DNA of 64,000 bases from JBCAXA01 sp038534295 (GTDB lineage: Bacteria > Pseudomonadota > Gammaproteobacteria > Steroidobacterales > Woeseiaceae): NCBI GenBank assembly GCA_038534295.1, contig JBCAXA010000001.1, positions 1,302,001-1,366,000 of the forward strand, read 5' to 3'. Below, one piece after another: positions 1 through 9,411 of the stretch. Both the position numbers and the translations under genes were made by a program. A model generated the notes under the pieces. It saw nothing but the letters and a program-made list of their open reading frames with translations, searched no databases and had not been told where the DNA came from. Each line of letters opens with the position of its first letter. Within the stretch, counting starts at the first letter, position 1.

Positions 1-695
1 TCGGCGTAGTACTTCTGGTATTGGTACGGCGCATCTAGCGGCGTGTGCGGCAAACTCGGGCCGAACCAGATAAACATCGGCTGTTCCTGATTGCGGTCAA
101 TGAAATCAAACAACGGATCCATCGTCTCGCGCACCAGCCGCGTGCCGTCGGCGCCCATGAGCTGATAGAAAAAATCGTCGCGGCCCCAGGAGTCCGGCTC
201 CCAGCCGTCGGTCATGCCTTCATCGAAATGGGCATTGCGGTAGTTGTTCTCCCACCATTTGCCGCCCTGCCAACTGACGTAGCCTTGTTCTTTCAGGAGC
301 TTCGGTAGCGTATCGAACTCCTGCATGGCAGCCGCCTTTTCGTACGTCGTCCAACGATTCTGGTCGTCTTCGCTCATCGCGTCGAAACCGGCCGAACGCT
401 TACGCTTGTCGATGATGCGGTTTAGCTGCATTTGATACTCGACCGGGTGCAGCCCGGTGATCATCGTGCGCAGCGACGGACGGCAATACGGAACAGTGAC
501 ATGGCCTTGCGTAAACGTGACACCGCCGGCGGCCAACGCGTCCATCGACGGCGTGACGACGTTTTCATCTCCCATGAATCCGAAATACGGATAACCGTGA
601 TCGTCGCCGATCAGGAGCACAACGTTGGGCGGCCTGTCGGCGTGAGCATGCGTACACAGCAGCAGTGCGATTATCAGAAGCGCGTGACCTCGCAT
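1..695 (-). CDS. Secreted sulfatase (arylsulfatase family), 3' end beyond window
   Basis: The gene runs off the left edge, so only about 231 N-terminal codons are visible. A signal peptide (MRGHALLIIALLLCTHAHA) predicts export to the periplasm or beyond. The sulfatase core follows: metal-binding aspartates near residues 31-32 (LLIGDDHG) and the signature CRPSLRTMITG, in which Cys71 should be converted to formylglycine (type I, C-x-P-S). The family hydrolyses sulfate esters. It starts 13 bp after the P450 stop and is the last visible gene of an operon with an alpha-glucosidase and sugar ABC importer, so a sulfated carbohydrate is a plausible substrate. The substrate cannot be read from the sequence, and the maturase is not in the window. 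Confidence 0.9.
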   Translation of the reverse strand, partial: MRGHALLIIALLLCTHAHADRPPNVVLLIGDDHGYPYFGFMGDENVVTPSMDALAAGGVTFTQGHVTVPYCRPSLRTMITGLHPVEYQMQLNRIIDKRKRSAGFDAMSEDDQNRWTTYEKAAAMQEFDTLPKLLKEQGYVSWQGGKWWENNYRNAHFDEGMTDGWEPDSWGRDDFFYQLMGADGTRLVRETMDPLFDFIDRNQEQPMFIWFGPSLPHTPLDAPYQYQKYYA

Positions 696-708
696 CGTTT
701 GTCTCCCG

Positions 709-1869
709 TCAATTGTTGGTCGTCGGAGTGATCTTGATCGTTAGTGATTCGTAGCTGGTCTGACGCCGATACGACGCGTGATCTTCGAAGCGCGCCTGAC
801 TGTCGATAGTCTGCAAGCCAGCAACGTTGTCGCAGATCGCGCTCAGCAGTGAACGCAGAACGAGCCGCGCGTGCGACGCACCAAGACACGTGTGCACGCC
901 GGCGCCAAACGCCACGTGCGGATTACGCTTGCGATCGATCCGGAGCGATTCAGGATCGTCGAACACCGTCTCATCGCGGTTGGCGGACGCCCAGCAAATT
1001 GCGGCGCGACCGCCAGGCGTGACGTCAATATCGCCGAGCGACGCGCCGTGTTTGCAGGTCCGACCAATCATCGTCAGCGGTGAAGCAACGCGAACGATTT
1101 CCTCGACGGCGGGGCGCCGTAAGGTCGGTTCGTCACGCAAGCGTTCGAGGTCTCGAGGGTGTGTGGCAAGATGCGCAAACGTCAGCGCAACGGTTGCGAT
1201 CACCGTGTCGCGACCGCCCGCGAACGCAAGATTAGCAAAGCCGATCTTCTCGTCGCGCGTCAACGCACGGCCGCGAAACCTCGCTGCGCCCAGCGCGCTG
1301 AAGTAATCGTCGCCCGGCGCAGCTTCGGCCCGGTCGAACTGGGCATGCAGATAGCGATCGAGCGTGCTGCCTTTTTCCTCGCAGTGACCGTCGTGATCGT
1401 TGAACACATTGGTGCCCCAGCTAATCCACTGCTCGGCTTCCTGCATCGGCATACCGAGCAGTACGGTCAGTGCGCGCGACTGCAGCGGTAACGCAAAGTC
1501 GTGGACAATCTCGACGGTTTTTTCGCGAATAGCTTGCTTAACGGCGTCATCGACCAACGCCTCGATGGTCGCAATCATCGCGGGCTGTTTTGGGGCGGCG
1601 AAAAACGGCCGCACCAGCGCCTTGTAGTCGGTGTGCTCCGGCGGATCGACCTCGATCGGTAATTGGCGTACGTTGCGAACGCGCTCCTCGCTGGGAATGG
1701 GCACGCGAAACGGCGTGTCCGAGCTGAAGGTCTGATAGTTGGCAGCAGCATCGCGCACGTCTTTGTGGCGCAAGATCAGCGGAATCTGTTCGCCGCCGAA
1801 ATTTGCATCCATCACGCCGCTGCGCTTGCGCGCCTCGGCAAAAGGATCTGATGCGTCCCAATCAGCCAT
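709..1869 (-). CDS. Cytochrome P450
   Basis: A 386-residue soluble bacterial P450, of normal length for the class. Visible signatures are the I-helix oxygen-activating motif GGRDT (about 218-222), the ExxR pair E257/R260 (EEIVR), and the haem-thiolate loop FGAGVHTCLG with Cys328. It has no signal or membrane anchor, so it acts in the cytoplasm and needs ferredoxin and a reductase, neither of which is in the window. Its ATG overlaps the stop of the GH13 alpha-glucosidase by 8 bp, so translation is probably coupled. Oxidative O-demethylation of methylated sugars by P450s inside marine polysaccharide loci is known (6-O-methyl-galactose). That role here is inference from context only. Confidence 0.95.
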   Translation of the reverse strand: MADWDASDPFAEARKRSGVMDANFGGEQIPLILRHKDVRDAAANYQTFSSDTPFRVPIPSEERVRNVRQLPIEVDPPEHTDYKALVRPFFAAPKQPAMIATIEALVDDAVKQAIREKTVEIVHDFALPLQSRALTVLLGMPMQEAEQWISWGTNVFNDHDGHCEEKGSTLDRYLHAQFDRAEAAPGDDYFSALGAARFRGRALTRDEKIGFANLAFAGGRDTVIATVALTFAHLATHPRDLERLRDEPTLRRPAVEEIVRVASPLTMIGRTCKHGASLGDIDVTPGGRAAICWASANRDETVFDDPESLRIDRKRNPHVAFGAGVHTCLGASHARLVLRSLLSAICDNVAGLQTIDSQARFEDHASYRRQTSYESLTIKITPTTNN

Positions 1870-3484
1870 GGCCCTTCATCGCGATGATGCCGCTGTAAGG
1901 CGCAAGCGTGGCCGGCGGCGCCTCGCCGGGAGATGCCGTGCCGACGGTAGCAACGACCTGCAGCGCCGACGACTCGGGCGGCTGCCAGGACCGCGTCTGG
2001 TCGCTGATATTGAATGCACACAACACCTCATCGCCTTTGAGCTGGCGGGTAAATGCCAGTACTCCAGCGGCCGCCTCGATGACGTCGAGATCACCGGCGC
2101 GCAGTGCCGGCGAGTTTCGCCGCAGTTTCAACAGTTCCCGAGACTGTTTGAGTATCGATGTGCCGTTGCTTTCCTGCCGGTTAACGGCCAGTCCGGTATG
2201 CGTCGGATCGATGGGCAGCCACGGTTCAGCGGTTGAGAAACCGGCGAAGCAGGCGTCGCTATCCCACGGCATTGGCGTGCGCGCGCCGTCTCGACCGGCG
2301 GTGTGCGGCCAATTGGCAATTGCCTCAGGATCGCGCAGTTGCTCGAACGGAATCTCTGCTTGCGGCAGGCCGAGTTCTTCGCCTTGGTATACGAAAATGT
2401 TGCCGCGCAAGCTCACCAACAGCAGTAACAGCAGCGCGGCACGGCGCTCGTGGTCGACGCCGTCCAACCAGCGGCTCATCGCTCGTGAGACGTCATGGTT
2501 CGAGAATGCCCATGACGGCCAACCGTCATCGTGGCCGTTCGGCCAAGCGCGCAGGATACGCGCAACGTCTTCGACCGTCAGCTTCGGCAGGCCTAGAAAC
2601 TCGAAACCGTAAGCGGTGTTCAAGCGGCTGTCGCCGAGCGTGTACTCGCGCATGGTCGGTAGCGGCACCGCACCACCGATTTCCGCGACCGTGAACACGT
2701 CGCCGTAGGTGTCCAACATGCGCCGCAGATTTTCCAGCGCCTGTGGCATGTCCGGCTGCGACAGGTTGTAGCGTTGGTCCTGCATCAGGAACGGTCGCGA
2801 CAAATTGCGAAACGGTGCAACGGACGGCGGATTGTCGCGCAAGTCGCGATCGTGCATGCCGAAGTTGATCGCATCGAGCCGAAAACCGTCGACACCGCGA
2901 TCCAGCCAAAACCGCGCGACCTCATGCAGCGCCGCCTGCACATCGGCACTGTAGAGATTCAGGTCGGGCTGGCCGGCCAGAAAGTTGTGCAGATAGTATT
3001 GCTCGCGCCGCGCATCCCAGGTCCACGCCGGCCCGCCGAAGACGGACAGCCAATTGGTCGGCGGTGAACCATCCTCTTTGGCGTCGGCCCAGACGTACCA
3101 ATCAGCTTTCGGGTTGTCGCGGCTTTGGCGGCTTTCCTGAAACCACGCGTGCTCGTCTGACGTGTGCGAATACACCTGATCGATGACGACTTTGAGGTCG
3201 AGCTCGTGTGCTCGCCGTACGAGCTCGTCAAAGTCGGCCAGCGTGCCGAAGATCGGGTCAACGTCGAGATAATCGGAAACGTCATAGCCGTAGTCTTTCA
3301 TCGGCGAACGAAAAAACGGCGATAGCCAGATGCCGTCGACGCCGAGGCTAGCGACGTAGTCGAGTTTGCCGGTAATGCCTTGCAAATCACCAACGCCATC
3401 GCCGGTGCTGTCGAGAAAACTGCGGGGATATATCTGGTAAAGCGTGGCTCCACGCCACCATTCGACTTTCGGTCCTGCGTTCAC
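1862..3484 (-). CDS. GH13 alpha-glucosidase
   Basis: A 540-residue cytoplasmic GH13 enzyme with no signal peptide. Family motifs are in order: the N-terminal WWRGATLYQIYPRSF barrel start, nucleophile Asp204 in GFRLDAINF, acid/base Glu268 in FTVAEIGG, and the transition-state stabiliser Asp331 in FSNHDVSR. The GFRLDAINF context resembles proteobacterial alpha-glucosidases (GH13_23-like) that release glucose from short alpha-glucosides. It lies 2 bp after the MalK-like ATPase gene, so it most likely hydrolyses what that importer brings in. Linkage preference cannot be decided by eye. Confidence 0.95.
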   Translation of the reverse strand: MNAGPKVEWWRGATLYQIYPRSFLDSTGDGVGDLQGITGKLDYVASLGVDGIWLSPFFRSPMKDYGYDVSDYLDVDPIFGTLADFDELVRRAHELDLKVVIDQVYSHTSDEHAWFQESRQSRDNPKADWYVWADAKEDGSPPTNWLSVFGGPAWTWDARREQYYLHNFLAGQPDLNLYSADVQAALHEVARFWLDRGVDGFRLDAINFGMHDRDLRDNPPSVAPFRNLSRPFLMQDQRYNLSQPDMPQALENLRRMLDTYGDVFTVAEIGGAVPLPTMREYTLGDSRLNTAYGFEFLGLPKLTVEDVARILRAWPNGHDDGWPSWAFSNHDVSRAMSRWLDGVDHERRAALLLLLLVSLRGNIFVYQGEELGLPQAEIPFEQLRDPEAIANWPHTAGRDGARTPMPWDSDACFAGFSTAEPWLPIDPTHTGLAVNRQESNGTSILKQSRELLKLRRNSPALRAGDLDVIEAAAGVLAFTRQLKGDEVLCAFNISDQTRSWQPPESSALQVVATVGTASPGEAPPATLAPYSGIIAMKGHG

Positions 3485-3486
3485 AC

Positions 3487-4551
3487 TTATTCCTTAAAAA
3501 TGACTGCCGAAGGCACGGCCAAAGTCACGTTGATCTCGCTGCGATTTTCTTCGTCGCTGAGCGTGAGGCCGCCTCCCGAACGATGCCACAACGCCTTTAT
3601 CCAATGGTTACCGGCTTCAAGGTGGTAGATGGCGTCACCGCCGAGGCGCTCGATACCGCTGACCCTGAAAGTCACCGGTCCATCGCTGCCGATGCGGATA
3701 TCCTCCGGCCGCACGCCGAAAATACCCGCCCCGTCCCAGCTCGCGAGGTGCGAAGGCAAATCGAAGCGCAGATCGCCGGCGTCAAACACCCCGTTCGCGG
3801 CTTTGCCCGGGATGAGATTCATCGCCGGTGTACCTAGGAACGAGCCGACGAATGAATTGGCCGGGCTGCGATACGCATCCAGCGGTTTGGCGTGCTGCTG
3901 CAGTTTGCCCTCGGCGATAATGGCGATCCGATCGGCGAGCGTCATCGCCTCGATCTGATCGTGGGTGACATACAGCGTTGTCGTACCGTGCATTTCGTGC
4001 AGCCGACGGAGCTCAAAACGCATTTTGTTGCGCAATTTTGCATCGAGATTGGACAGTGGCTCATCCATTAGCAGCACTTTCGGACGCCGTACCAACGCTC
4101 GGCCGATGGCCACTCGCTGCTGCTGACCGCCCGACAGCTCTTTAGGCTTCTTGTCGAGCGCCTTGTGCAGGTCGAGCAATTCGGTGGCCTCGGCCACGCG
4201 AGTGTCAATCTCTGCCGCGCTCGGCCGGTCTTTGCCTTTGGTGCGTTTCAAGCCAAACGCTAGATTCTCGCGCACCGTCATGTGCGGGTAGAGCGCGTAG
4301 GACTGAAACACCATGCCGAGACCGCGGGCGCCGGGCGGCAAATCGTTGATGCGCGAGCCGCCGATGAGAATCTCGCCGCGGCTGATGTCCTCAAGGCCAG
4401 CGAGCAGCCGTAGCGCGGTCGATTTGCCGCATCCGGACGGGCCAAGCAGCACCAGAAACTCGCCCTGATTAATGGCGAGATTCAATGAATCGAGCGCCAC
4501 GGTGCCGTCATCGTAAATTTTTGTGGTGTTTTTGAACTCGACGTCTGACAC
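3487..4551 (-). CDS. Sugar ABC transporter ATP-binding protein (MalK/UgpC type)
   Basis: A 354-residue cytoplasmic ATPase. Walker A is GPSGCGKST (37-45), the signature loop LSGGQQQ (139-145), Walker B LLMDEP (160-165), and the D-loop SNLD. About 120 C-terminal residues match the OB/TOBE regulatory domain of MalK/UgpC proteins (GVRPEDIRIG). It energises the two permeases directly upstream and is separated from the MalG-like gene by only 4 bp. MalK-type ATPases are often shared among several sugar importers. Confidence 0.96.
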   Translation of the reverse strand: MSDVEFKNTTKIYDDGTVALDSLNLAINQGEFLVLLGPSGCGKSTALRLLAGLEDISRGEILIGGSRINDLPPGARGLGMVFQSYALYPHMTVRENLAFGLKRTKGKDRPSAAEIDTRVAEATELLDLHKALDKKPKELSGGQQQRVAIGRALVRRPKVLLMDEPLSNLDAKLRNKMRFELRRLHEMHGTTTLYVTHDQIEAMTLADRIAIIAEGKLQQHAKPLDAYRSPANSFVGSFLGTPAMNLIPGKAANGVFDAGDLRFDLPSHLASWDGAGIFGVRPEDIRIGSDGPVTFRVSGIERLGGDAIYHLEAGNHWIKALWHRSGGGLTLSDEENRSEINVTLAVPSAVIFKE

Positions 4552-4555
4552 GGTG

Positions 4556-5803
4556 TTAGCCCTTGACGCTGCCGGCGCTCATGCCTTGGATGAGCGCGCG
4601 TTGGAAGAAAATGAACATGACAACGACGGGGATGCTGACAATGATGCTTGCGGCGGCAAAGTCGCCCCACTGCTGACCCGTTGCAGGAATCAGTGACGCC
4701 AACCCGACCGGCAAGGTGTACGCGTCGTTCGACGTGTTGAACACGAGCGCCAGCAGAAACTCGTTCCACGCCGTGATGAACGAGAACAACGCCGTTATCG
4801 CGACGGCCGGCAGCGACAGCGGCAGGACGATCCGGAAAAAAACCTCGAGTTGCGTGCACCCATCGAGCATGGCCGCTTCTTCGAGCGCGCGCGGCACCGT
4901 GTCGAAAAACCCCTTCAGCATCCAGACGCAAAGCGGCAGCGCCGTGACCGAGTACGCGATGATCAGTCCGATGCTGGTGTTCAAAAGACCGAGCGTCTTC
5001 ATCACCAGAAAGTACGGCACCAAAATGATGATCCCCGGGAACATCTGGATCAGCATGAACAGGAACATCGCGCCCTTGCGGCCGGCAAAGTTGTAGCGAC
5101 TGAAAGCGTACCCGGCCGGAATCGCCAGCAGCAGACCAACCAGCGTCGTGCCGATCGCGATGACGATCGAATTTGTCGTCCAGCGCCAGAAATTCTCGCC
5201 GAACAGCATCGACCGATAGTGCTCGAGCGAAAACGCGTCGCCAATTCGACCGCCGAGAATATTCCCTGGCGAAATCGATACGTCGAAAATCCACACGACC
5301 GGCACCAGAATCAATGCGACGGCGTGCAGCAACAGCGTGTGCAACGCAAATCGTTCGAGTATCGGTGCGAGCGTCTTGTTGCGCGCAAGACCGGTCTCGG
5401 CGAGTTTTTGATTGACGGCGCCAGAAGACCACGCGCCACTAGCGCCGGCCGACAACCAGTACAACGCCAGCGCCGCCGGTAGTAGCAGCCATGTAGCCGC
5501 CCAGAAGTCATACGGCAGCGTAGAACCCTGGATCAGTGAGTAGCCGCCGATGAACAATGTGGCGGCGGCAATGAACTGACTGATTGGGCGGCGCCAGCCG
5601 CGGGACCCATCGGGCAGGTATAGGCACAACAGAACGAGCAGAATCGCTCCAGCAAGTACGATGAGCTGCGATTCGCCGTCCGCACGCAAAGCTTCGCCGC
5701 CGAGAATGATCAGATTGACGACTACCGCGAACGGCAGCCACAGCCGTAAGGCCTGGATCTCGGCCGGTACGTACCAGCGTTCGGCTAGCGACGATTCGTT
5801 CAT
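4556..5803 (-). CDS. ABC transporter permease, MalG-like, with N-terminal membrane extension
   Basis: A 415-residue inner-membrane permease. The C-terminal 270 residues are MalG-like, with the EAA loop EEAAMLDGCTQLEVFFRIVL that docks on the ATPase. The first 130-140 residues hold about four additional hydrophobic segments not found in ordinary 280-300 residue MalG proteins. The start was set at MNESSLAERW because its ATG overlaps the upstream stop by 4 bp; the in-frame ATG at 5884 lies inside the upstream gene. Function: transmembrane passage of an alpha-glucoside or related sugar. Confidence 0.93.
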   Translation of the reverse strand: MNESSLAERWYVPAEIQALRLWLPFAVVVNLIILGGEALRADGESQLIVLAGAILLVLLCLYLPDGSRGWRRPISQFIAAATLFIGGYSLIQGSTLPYDFWAATWLLLPAALALYWLSAGASGAWSSGAVNQKLAETGLARNKTLAPILERFALHTLLLHAVALILVPVVWIFDVSISPGNILGGRIGDAFSLEHYRSMLFGENFWRWTTNSIVIAIGTTLVGLLLAIPAGYAFSRYNFAGRKGAMFLFMLIQMFPGIIILVPYFLVMKTLGLLNTSIGLIIAYSVTALPLCVWMLKGFFDTVPRALEEAAMLDGCTQLEVFFRIVLPLSLPAVAITALFSFITAWNEFLLALVFNTSNDAYTLPVGLASLIPATGQQWGDFAAASIIVSIPVVVMFIFFQRALIQGMSAGSVKG

Positions 5804-7269
5804 GCCGGCGCCTCCGTCGCACGCGTGCGCTGCAAGTATGTCCACGAGAAGCCGATCAGCAGAATGAAGATCAGCACCGACCACGCAGCCGCCAAGCCGT
5901 AGTGGCCGTACTCGAACGCGACGGCGAAAATGTACGTTATTAGTGTATCGGTGGCGCCCGGCTCACCGAACCCGATGTACGGCTGGCCGCGCGTCAACAG
6001 ATAGATGGTGTTGAAGCTGTTGAAGGTCCAAATGAAGCTCAGCAGGCTAATCGGCACGAGCGTACTCTTGAGGTTTGGCAGCGTTAGATACCGGAACTGA
6101 TCCCAGCGATCGACACCGTCGAGATCGGCCGCCTCAAACATGTCCTTCGGTAGTGCCTGCAGCGCTCCGCTGATCGACATCATCATGAACGGCACACCGA
6201 GCCAGATATTGACCAGAATCACCACGGTGCGCGCCGAACCGACGCCAGCAAAGTAGTCCGTGTCGATGCCGAGCACCGCGTTAATTAGCCCGTCCGGCTG
6301 CAGCATGCCGTTCCACGCCAAAATCGAGATGTACGCGGGTATGGCCCACGGCAACAACAGGATCGTCCGATACACGGTTCGGCCTTTCAGGCCGGCACGA
6401 TTCAGCGCCAACGCAAGGACCAAACCAAACGCGACGTGGAACACGACGTTGCTGACCGCCCAGACAAACGTAAACAGCGTGACGCGGATCAGCCCCGGAC
6501 TGCCGAGCACCGTTATGAAATTGCTGATTCCGGCCCACGATTCGTCACCGAGGCGGCTCTGGTCGGCGTCGGTGAACGCGAGTCCGATGCCGTAGAGAAT
6601 CGGATAAAACGTCAGCGTTGCCATCGCAATCAACGCTGGCGCGACGTAGTAATGTGCAAGGCGCGAGCGTGTCCGGCCGCGCCGCGCATCCCACCAGCGC
6701 AGCGCAATGAGCAGCGAAGTTGCGACGACGATCACCATGCTGAGCGCGAATACCACCGGCCGAGTGTCAGGCGGCGGCGTGCGTTCGTCCGCCACGTCGG
6801 TTCGACCGGACACGGGGTCGAGCCGATTTGGGTCGATGAGCGGCTGGCCGCCGGAGCCGATAGGCACAACGGCGAGCCACTGAGTTACGCCTTGGGCCAT
6901 GCCGCCGAGCTGACAGGACCAGTTGCTCGCACCCGGCGCAACGACGGCATTGCCGGCCGCATCGCGGTGCACGGGTTGCCCGTCGGTCCAGCAGGCGTCG
7001 AAAGCTTCGTCGATCGGTATGCGACGCAAGCTATTCGTCGGCGCAACACGCACGACGGAATGCAGTGTCGCGGCATCGGTCGACGTAAATCGTTCGCTGG
7101 CGAACCACACTTGGAAACCGCTAATGGCCGGGTCGGGCGCAAACTCAACTCCGAGGTGTATGCGCCGATAGGCAGCCGCGTCGGCATCAATGGCGAGCGT
7201 CGGTGTCTGGGCGTATGCCGTCGTGACCAGCAGCGTGGCCGCGAGCACGATGCGGCACCACCGCCTCAT
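5800..7269 (-). CDS. ABC transporter permease, MalF-like, with signal peptide and periplasmic domain
   Basis: A 489-residue protein with unusual architecture. A cleavable-looking signal peptide (MRRWCRIVLAATLLVTTAYA) is followed by about 150 predicted periplasmic residues. A membrane segment near 175 comes next, then a complete MalF-type permease with EAA loop EAADLDGVDRWDQFRYLTL. The start at 7269 is preferred because ATGA overlaps the binding-protein stop; the frame stays open to an ATG at 7548 but that lies within the upstream gene. MalF of E. coli carries a large periplasmic loop between helices 3 and 4, whereas here the extra domain precedes the core. It may contact the binding protein. 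Confidence 0.92.
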   Translation of the reverse strand: MRRWCRIVLAATLLVTTAYAQTPTLAIDADAAAYRRIHLGVEFAPDPAISGFQVWFASERFTSTDAATLHSVVRVAPTNSLRRIPIDEAFDACWTDGQPVHRDAAGNAVVAPGASNWSCQLGGMAQGVTQWLAVVPIGSGGQPLIDPNRLDPVSGRTDVADERTPPPDTRPVVFALSMVIVVATSLLIALRWWDARRGRTRSRLAHYYVAPALIAMATLTFYPILYGIGLAFTDADQSRLGDESWAGISNFITVLGSPGLIRVTLFTFVWAVSNVVFHVAFGLVLALALNRAGLKGRTVYRTILLLPWAIPAYISILAWNGMLQPDGLINAVLGIDTDYFAGVGSARTVVILVNIWLGVPFMMMSISGALQALPKDMFEAADLDGVDRWDQFRYLTLPNLKSTLVPISLLSFIWTFNSFNTIYLLTRGQPYIGFGEPGATDTLITYIFAVAFEYGHYGLAAAWSVLIFILLIGFSWTYLQRTRATEAPA

Positions 7270-8504
7270 TGGCCCATCAACCTTTCCATCTCGGCATCTG
7301 CCGCTCGCAGTGCCGTGTGCGCATCCATCTCGCCTTTCAGCACGAGCTCCAGTGCCGTGTCGATCTGCTCGAACACGCGCGACGTACCGCGATTGGTCGG
7401 CACGGCAAGGCCGTGCTCCGCCTGACGCAGATAGCCACTGATCACCCGGTTGCTCCGAATATCGGGGTCCGCAGCCAACTCGAGATTTGCCGGGATGATG
7501 AAGCTTTGCAACGCGAAGCGTTTTTGCACGTCCGCCGATGCCAGCCACAGCGCAAGCTCAACAGCCTGCTCTTTAACGGCACTCTGCTTCGAAACACCCC
7601 AACCGAAGTAGCTCGACATTGGCCGCATACGCAAGCCCGTTTCTGCCACGGTCGGCATCAATGCCAAATCGATGTTGAGGCCCGCGCCGACGTAGTTGTT
7701 CCAGTTCCAGGCACCGTCGAGAACCATCGCCGCATTGCCGATCTGAAACTGCGTCGACATCGACTCTAGGCCGACGCTCGACGACACGATGCTGTGGCGG
7801 CGATCCAGATCAAGAAAGTAATTCAGTGCCTCGGCGGAACCGTCAGAATCGAGCGTTGGATTGCCGTGCGCATCAAACGGCGCGCCGCCGAAGCCGGTTT
7901 GAAACGGGATATACCAGTAGGACCATTTCAACGGCAGCGCGATACCGCTGACCTCGTCTGAGGCCAGCGCTTTGGCGGCGGCAATCAAATCGTCGGTCGT
8001 CCATGTATCAGTTGGATAATCGACCTCGGCGGCATCGAAGAGGTCGCGGTTGTAGATGAGCGTCAGCGCACCCTGACTGACTGGCATGCCATACAAGGCG
8101 TTCTCGTAGCGCATCGCCTGCAGCGCCTTAGCGTCGACGCCGACGCGCTGTGCTGGCGTTAGGTGCGGGCGCAAATCCTCGAGCAACGGCAGCCCTTCCA
8201 CCGAGATGTGGCCAATCTTGCCGACCTCGGTGTCCGACAGCCGGATTAGATCCGGCGCCTCGCCACCCTGCGACGAGTTAATAAACTGTGCGAGGTTCTG
8301 CAAATACGGAATCCGCACTGCCTCAACATCGATTTCGGGATTGGCCGCTTCGAATTCCGCAACGGCCTGCATGAATATCTCCTCATCGATCGAGCCAACC
8401 GTAAACGTATGCCAGACCTCGACCAGTGCTTGTTCGGCCGACGTCGAATCGTCGGCCGTGGCCGTCGTCACCAGCAAAATCAACGCGAGAGCGCGAACCG
8501 TCAC
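7266..8504 (-). CDS. Periplasmic sugar-binding protein of ABC importer (MalE-like)
   Basis: About 412 residues, a family 1 extracellular solute-binding protein. A GTG at 8504 gives a clean signal peptide (VTVRALALILLVTTATA) and falls just after the TAA of the PhyH gene; an ATG at 8534 would add ten residues. The mature part shows family features such as EVWHTFTVGS near the N-terminus, ALYGMPVSQG, and AMVLDGAWNWNNY in the second lobe. It captures the substrate in the periplasm and delivers it to the two downstream permeases. No lipobox is seen, so it is probably soluble. Confidence 0.93.
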   Translation of the reverse strand: MTVRALALILLVTTATADDSTSAEQALVEVWHTFTVGSIDEEIFMQAVAEFEAANPEIDVEAVRIPYLQNLAQFINSSQGGEAPDLIRLSDTEVGKIGHISVEGLPLLEDLRPHLTPAQRVGVDAKALQAMRYENALYGMPVSQGALTLIYNRDLFDAAEVDYPTDTWTTDDLIAAAKALASDEVSGIALPLKWSYWYIPFQTGFGGAPFDAHGNPTLDSDGSAEALNYFLDLDRRHSIVSSSVGLESMSTQFQIGNAAMVLDGAWNWNNYVGAGLNIDLALMPTVAETGLRMRPMSSYFGWGVSKQSAVKEQAVELALWLASADVQKRFALQSFIIPANLELAADPDIRSNRVISGYLRQAEHGLAVPTNRGTSRVFEQIDTALELVLKGEMDAHTALRAADAEMERLMGQ

Positions 8505-8505
8505 G

Positions 8506-9411
8506 TTAGGTACTGCCGTTGTCGTAGTCGGCATACTCGCGCAGCCAAACCGCGTCGGCTGGCAGCGTGTAGCCTAGGTCTGCGTAGGGATCGTCGCCGC
8601 ATACAACGTGCACGTTGCGATTGTCCGAGCCGTGTTTACCGCCACCCTCGATCGCTTCGTCGAGGCACCAATGTAACGGGCTCTGCGTGCTCATGTAGTG
8701 GTTGACCAGCGCGCGCCGATAGCGACTGCTGACGTTTCTCTTGCTCCGATGCAGCAAGTAGCCGTTAAACAACACGGCCGATCCGGCGGGAACCTCGACA
8801 GGAACTTCGCTGGAGTCGTCAAAGCCGTAGCTCTCCGGTGACATGTCAAAGGCGTCCGGCTGACTGTGCTCGCGGGTCGGATAAAGAACGCCGAGGCGAT
8901 GACTGCCCGGCAACACCCATAGGCAACCATTTTCGGTCGTCGCGTCATCGACAGCGATCCAGGCACCGCACAAGCTTCGGTCGCGCGTCGGGATAAACAC
9001 CTCATCCTGATGCCAGGCTTGGCCGGGCTTGTTGGGTGGCTTGGCGAAAAACATCGACTGCATACATTTGACGCCGCCGTTCCAATAGCCGGGCGCCAGG
9101 TGCGCGCCGACGACACGCCCGAGCATTTCGGTAAGCCGCGGATGGCTCGTGTAACGGCGCACGACAGGCGACACGAAATGCGGCATGTGAATGCACAGAA
9201 TGCGTCGCAATGCGTCTTGATCCGAAATATCGGCGGGCAGCGGGTGCAAGCTCTTGGCCGGATAGGCGCCGCGGGCAAGTTTGATCAAGTCGCGCTTGAG
9301 CTCATCGAGCGCGGCAGCGCTCAGTACATCGTCGACGATGAGATAGCCGTTCTCCGCGTACGACTCTGCCAGCGGGTCAATGGACGCTGTCGGCACCGGC
9401 CGCATGGCCAT
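8506..9411 (-). CDS. Phytanoyl-CoA dioxygenase (PhyH) family protein
   Basis: A 301-residue Fe(II)/2-oxoglutarate-dependent oxygenase-like protein. The metal facial triad is visible as His134-x-Asp136 (AWHQDE) and distal His221 (YLLHRSKRN), with Arg230 positioned to bind 2-oxoglutarate. An AGGAGA ribosome site precedes the ATG by about 7 bp. It is the promoter-proximal gene of the ABC/GH13/P450/sulfatase operon and faces the AraC gene across 100 bp. PhyH proteins hydroxylate or oxidatively dealkylate many small molecules; the presence of this gene and a P450 in one operon suggests oxidative removal of a substituent from the imported sugar. The substrate is unknown. Confidence 0.93.
   Translation of the reverse strand: MAMRPVPTASIDPLAESYAENGYLIVDDVLSAAALDELKRDLIKLARGAYPAKSLHPLPADISDQDALRRILCIHMPHFVSPVVRRYTSHPRLTEMLGRVVGAHLAPGYWNGGVKCMQSMFFAKPPNKPGQAWHQDEVFIPTRDRSLCGAWIAVDDATTENGCLWVLPGSHRLGVLYPTREHSQPDAFDMSPESYGFDDSSEVPVEVPAGSAVLFNGYLLHRSKRNVSSRYRRALVNHYMSTQSPLHWCLDEAIEGGGKHGSDNRNVHVVCGDDPYADLGYTLPADAVWLREYADYDNGST

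Noticed and set aside
6436..7425. Plus-strand open frame of 329 codons
   Set aside because: It is antisense to the MalF-like permease; composition is arginine-rich as expected of a GC-rich shadow.
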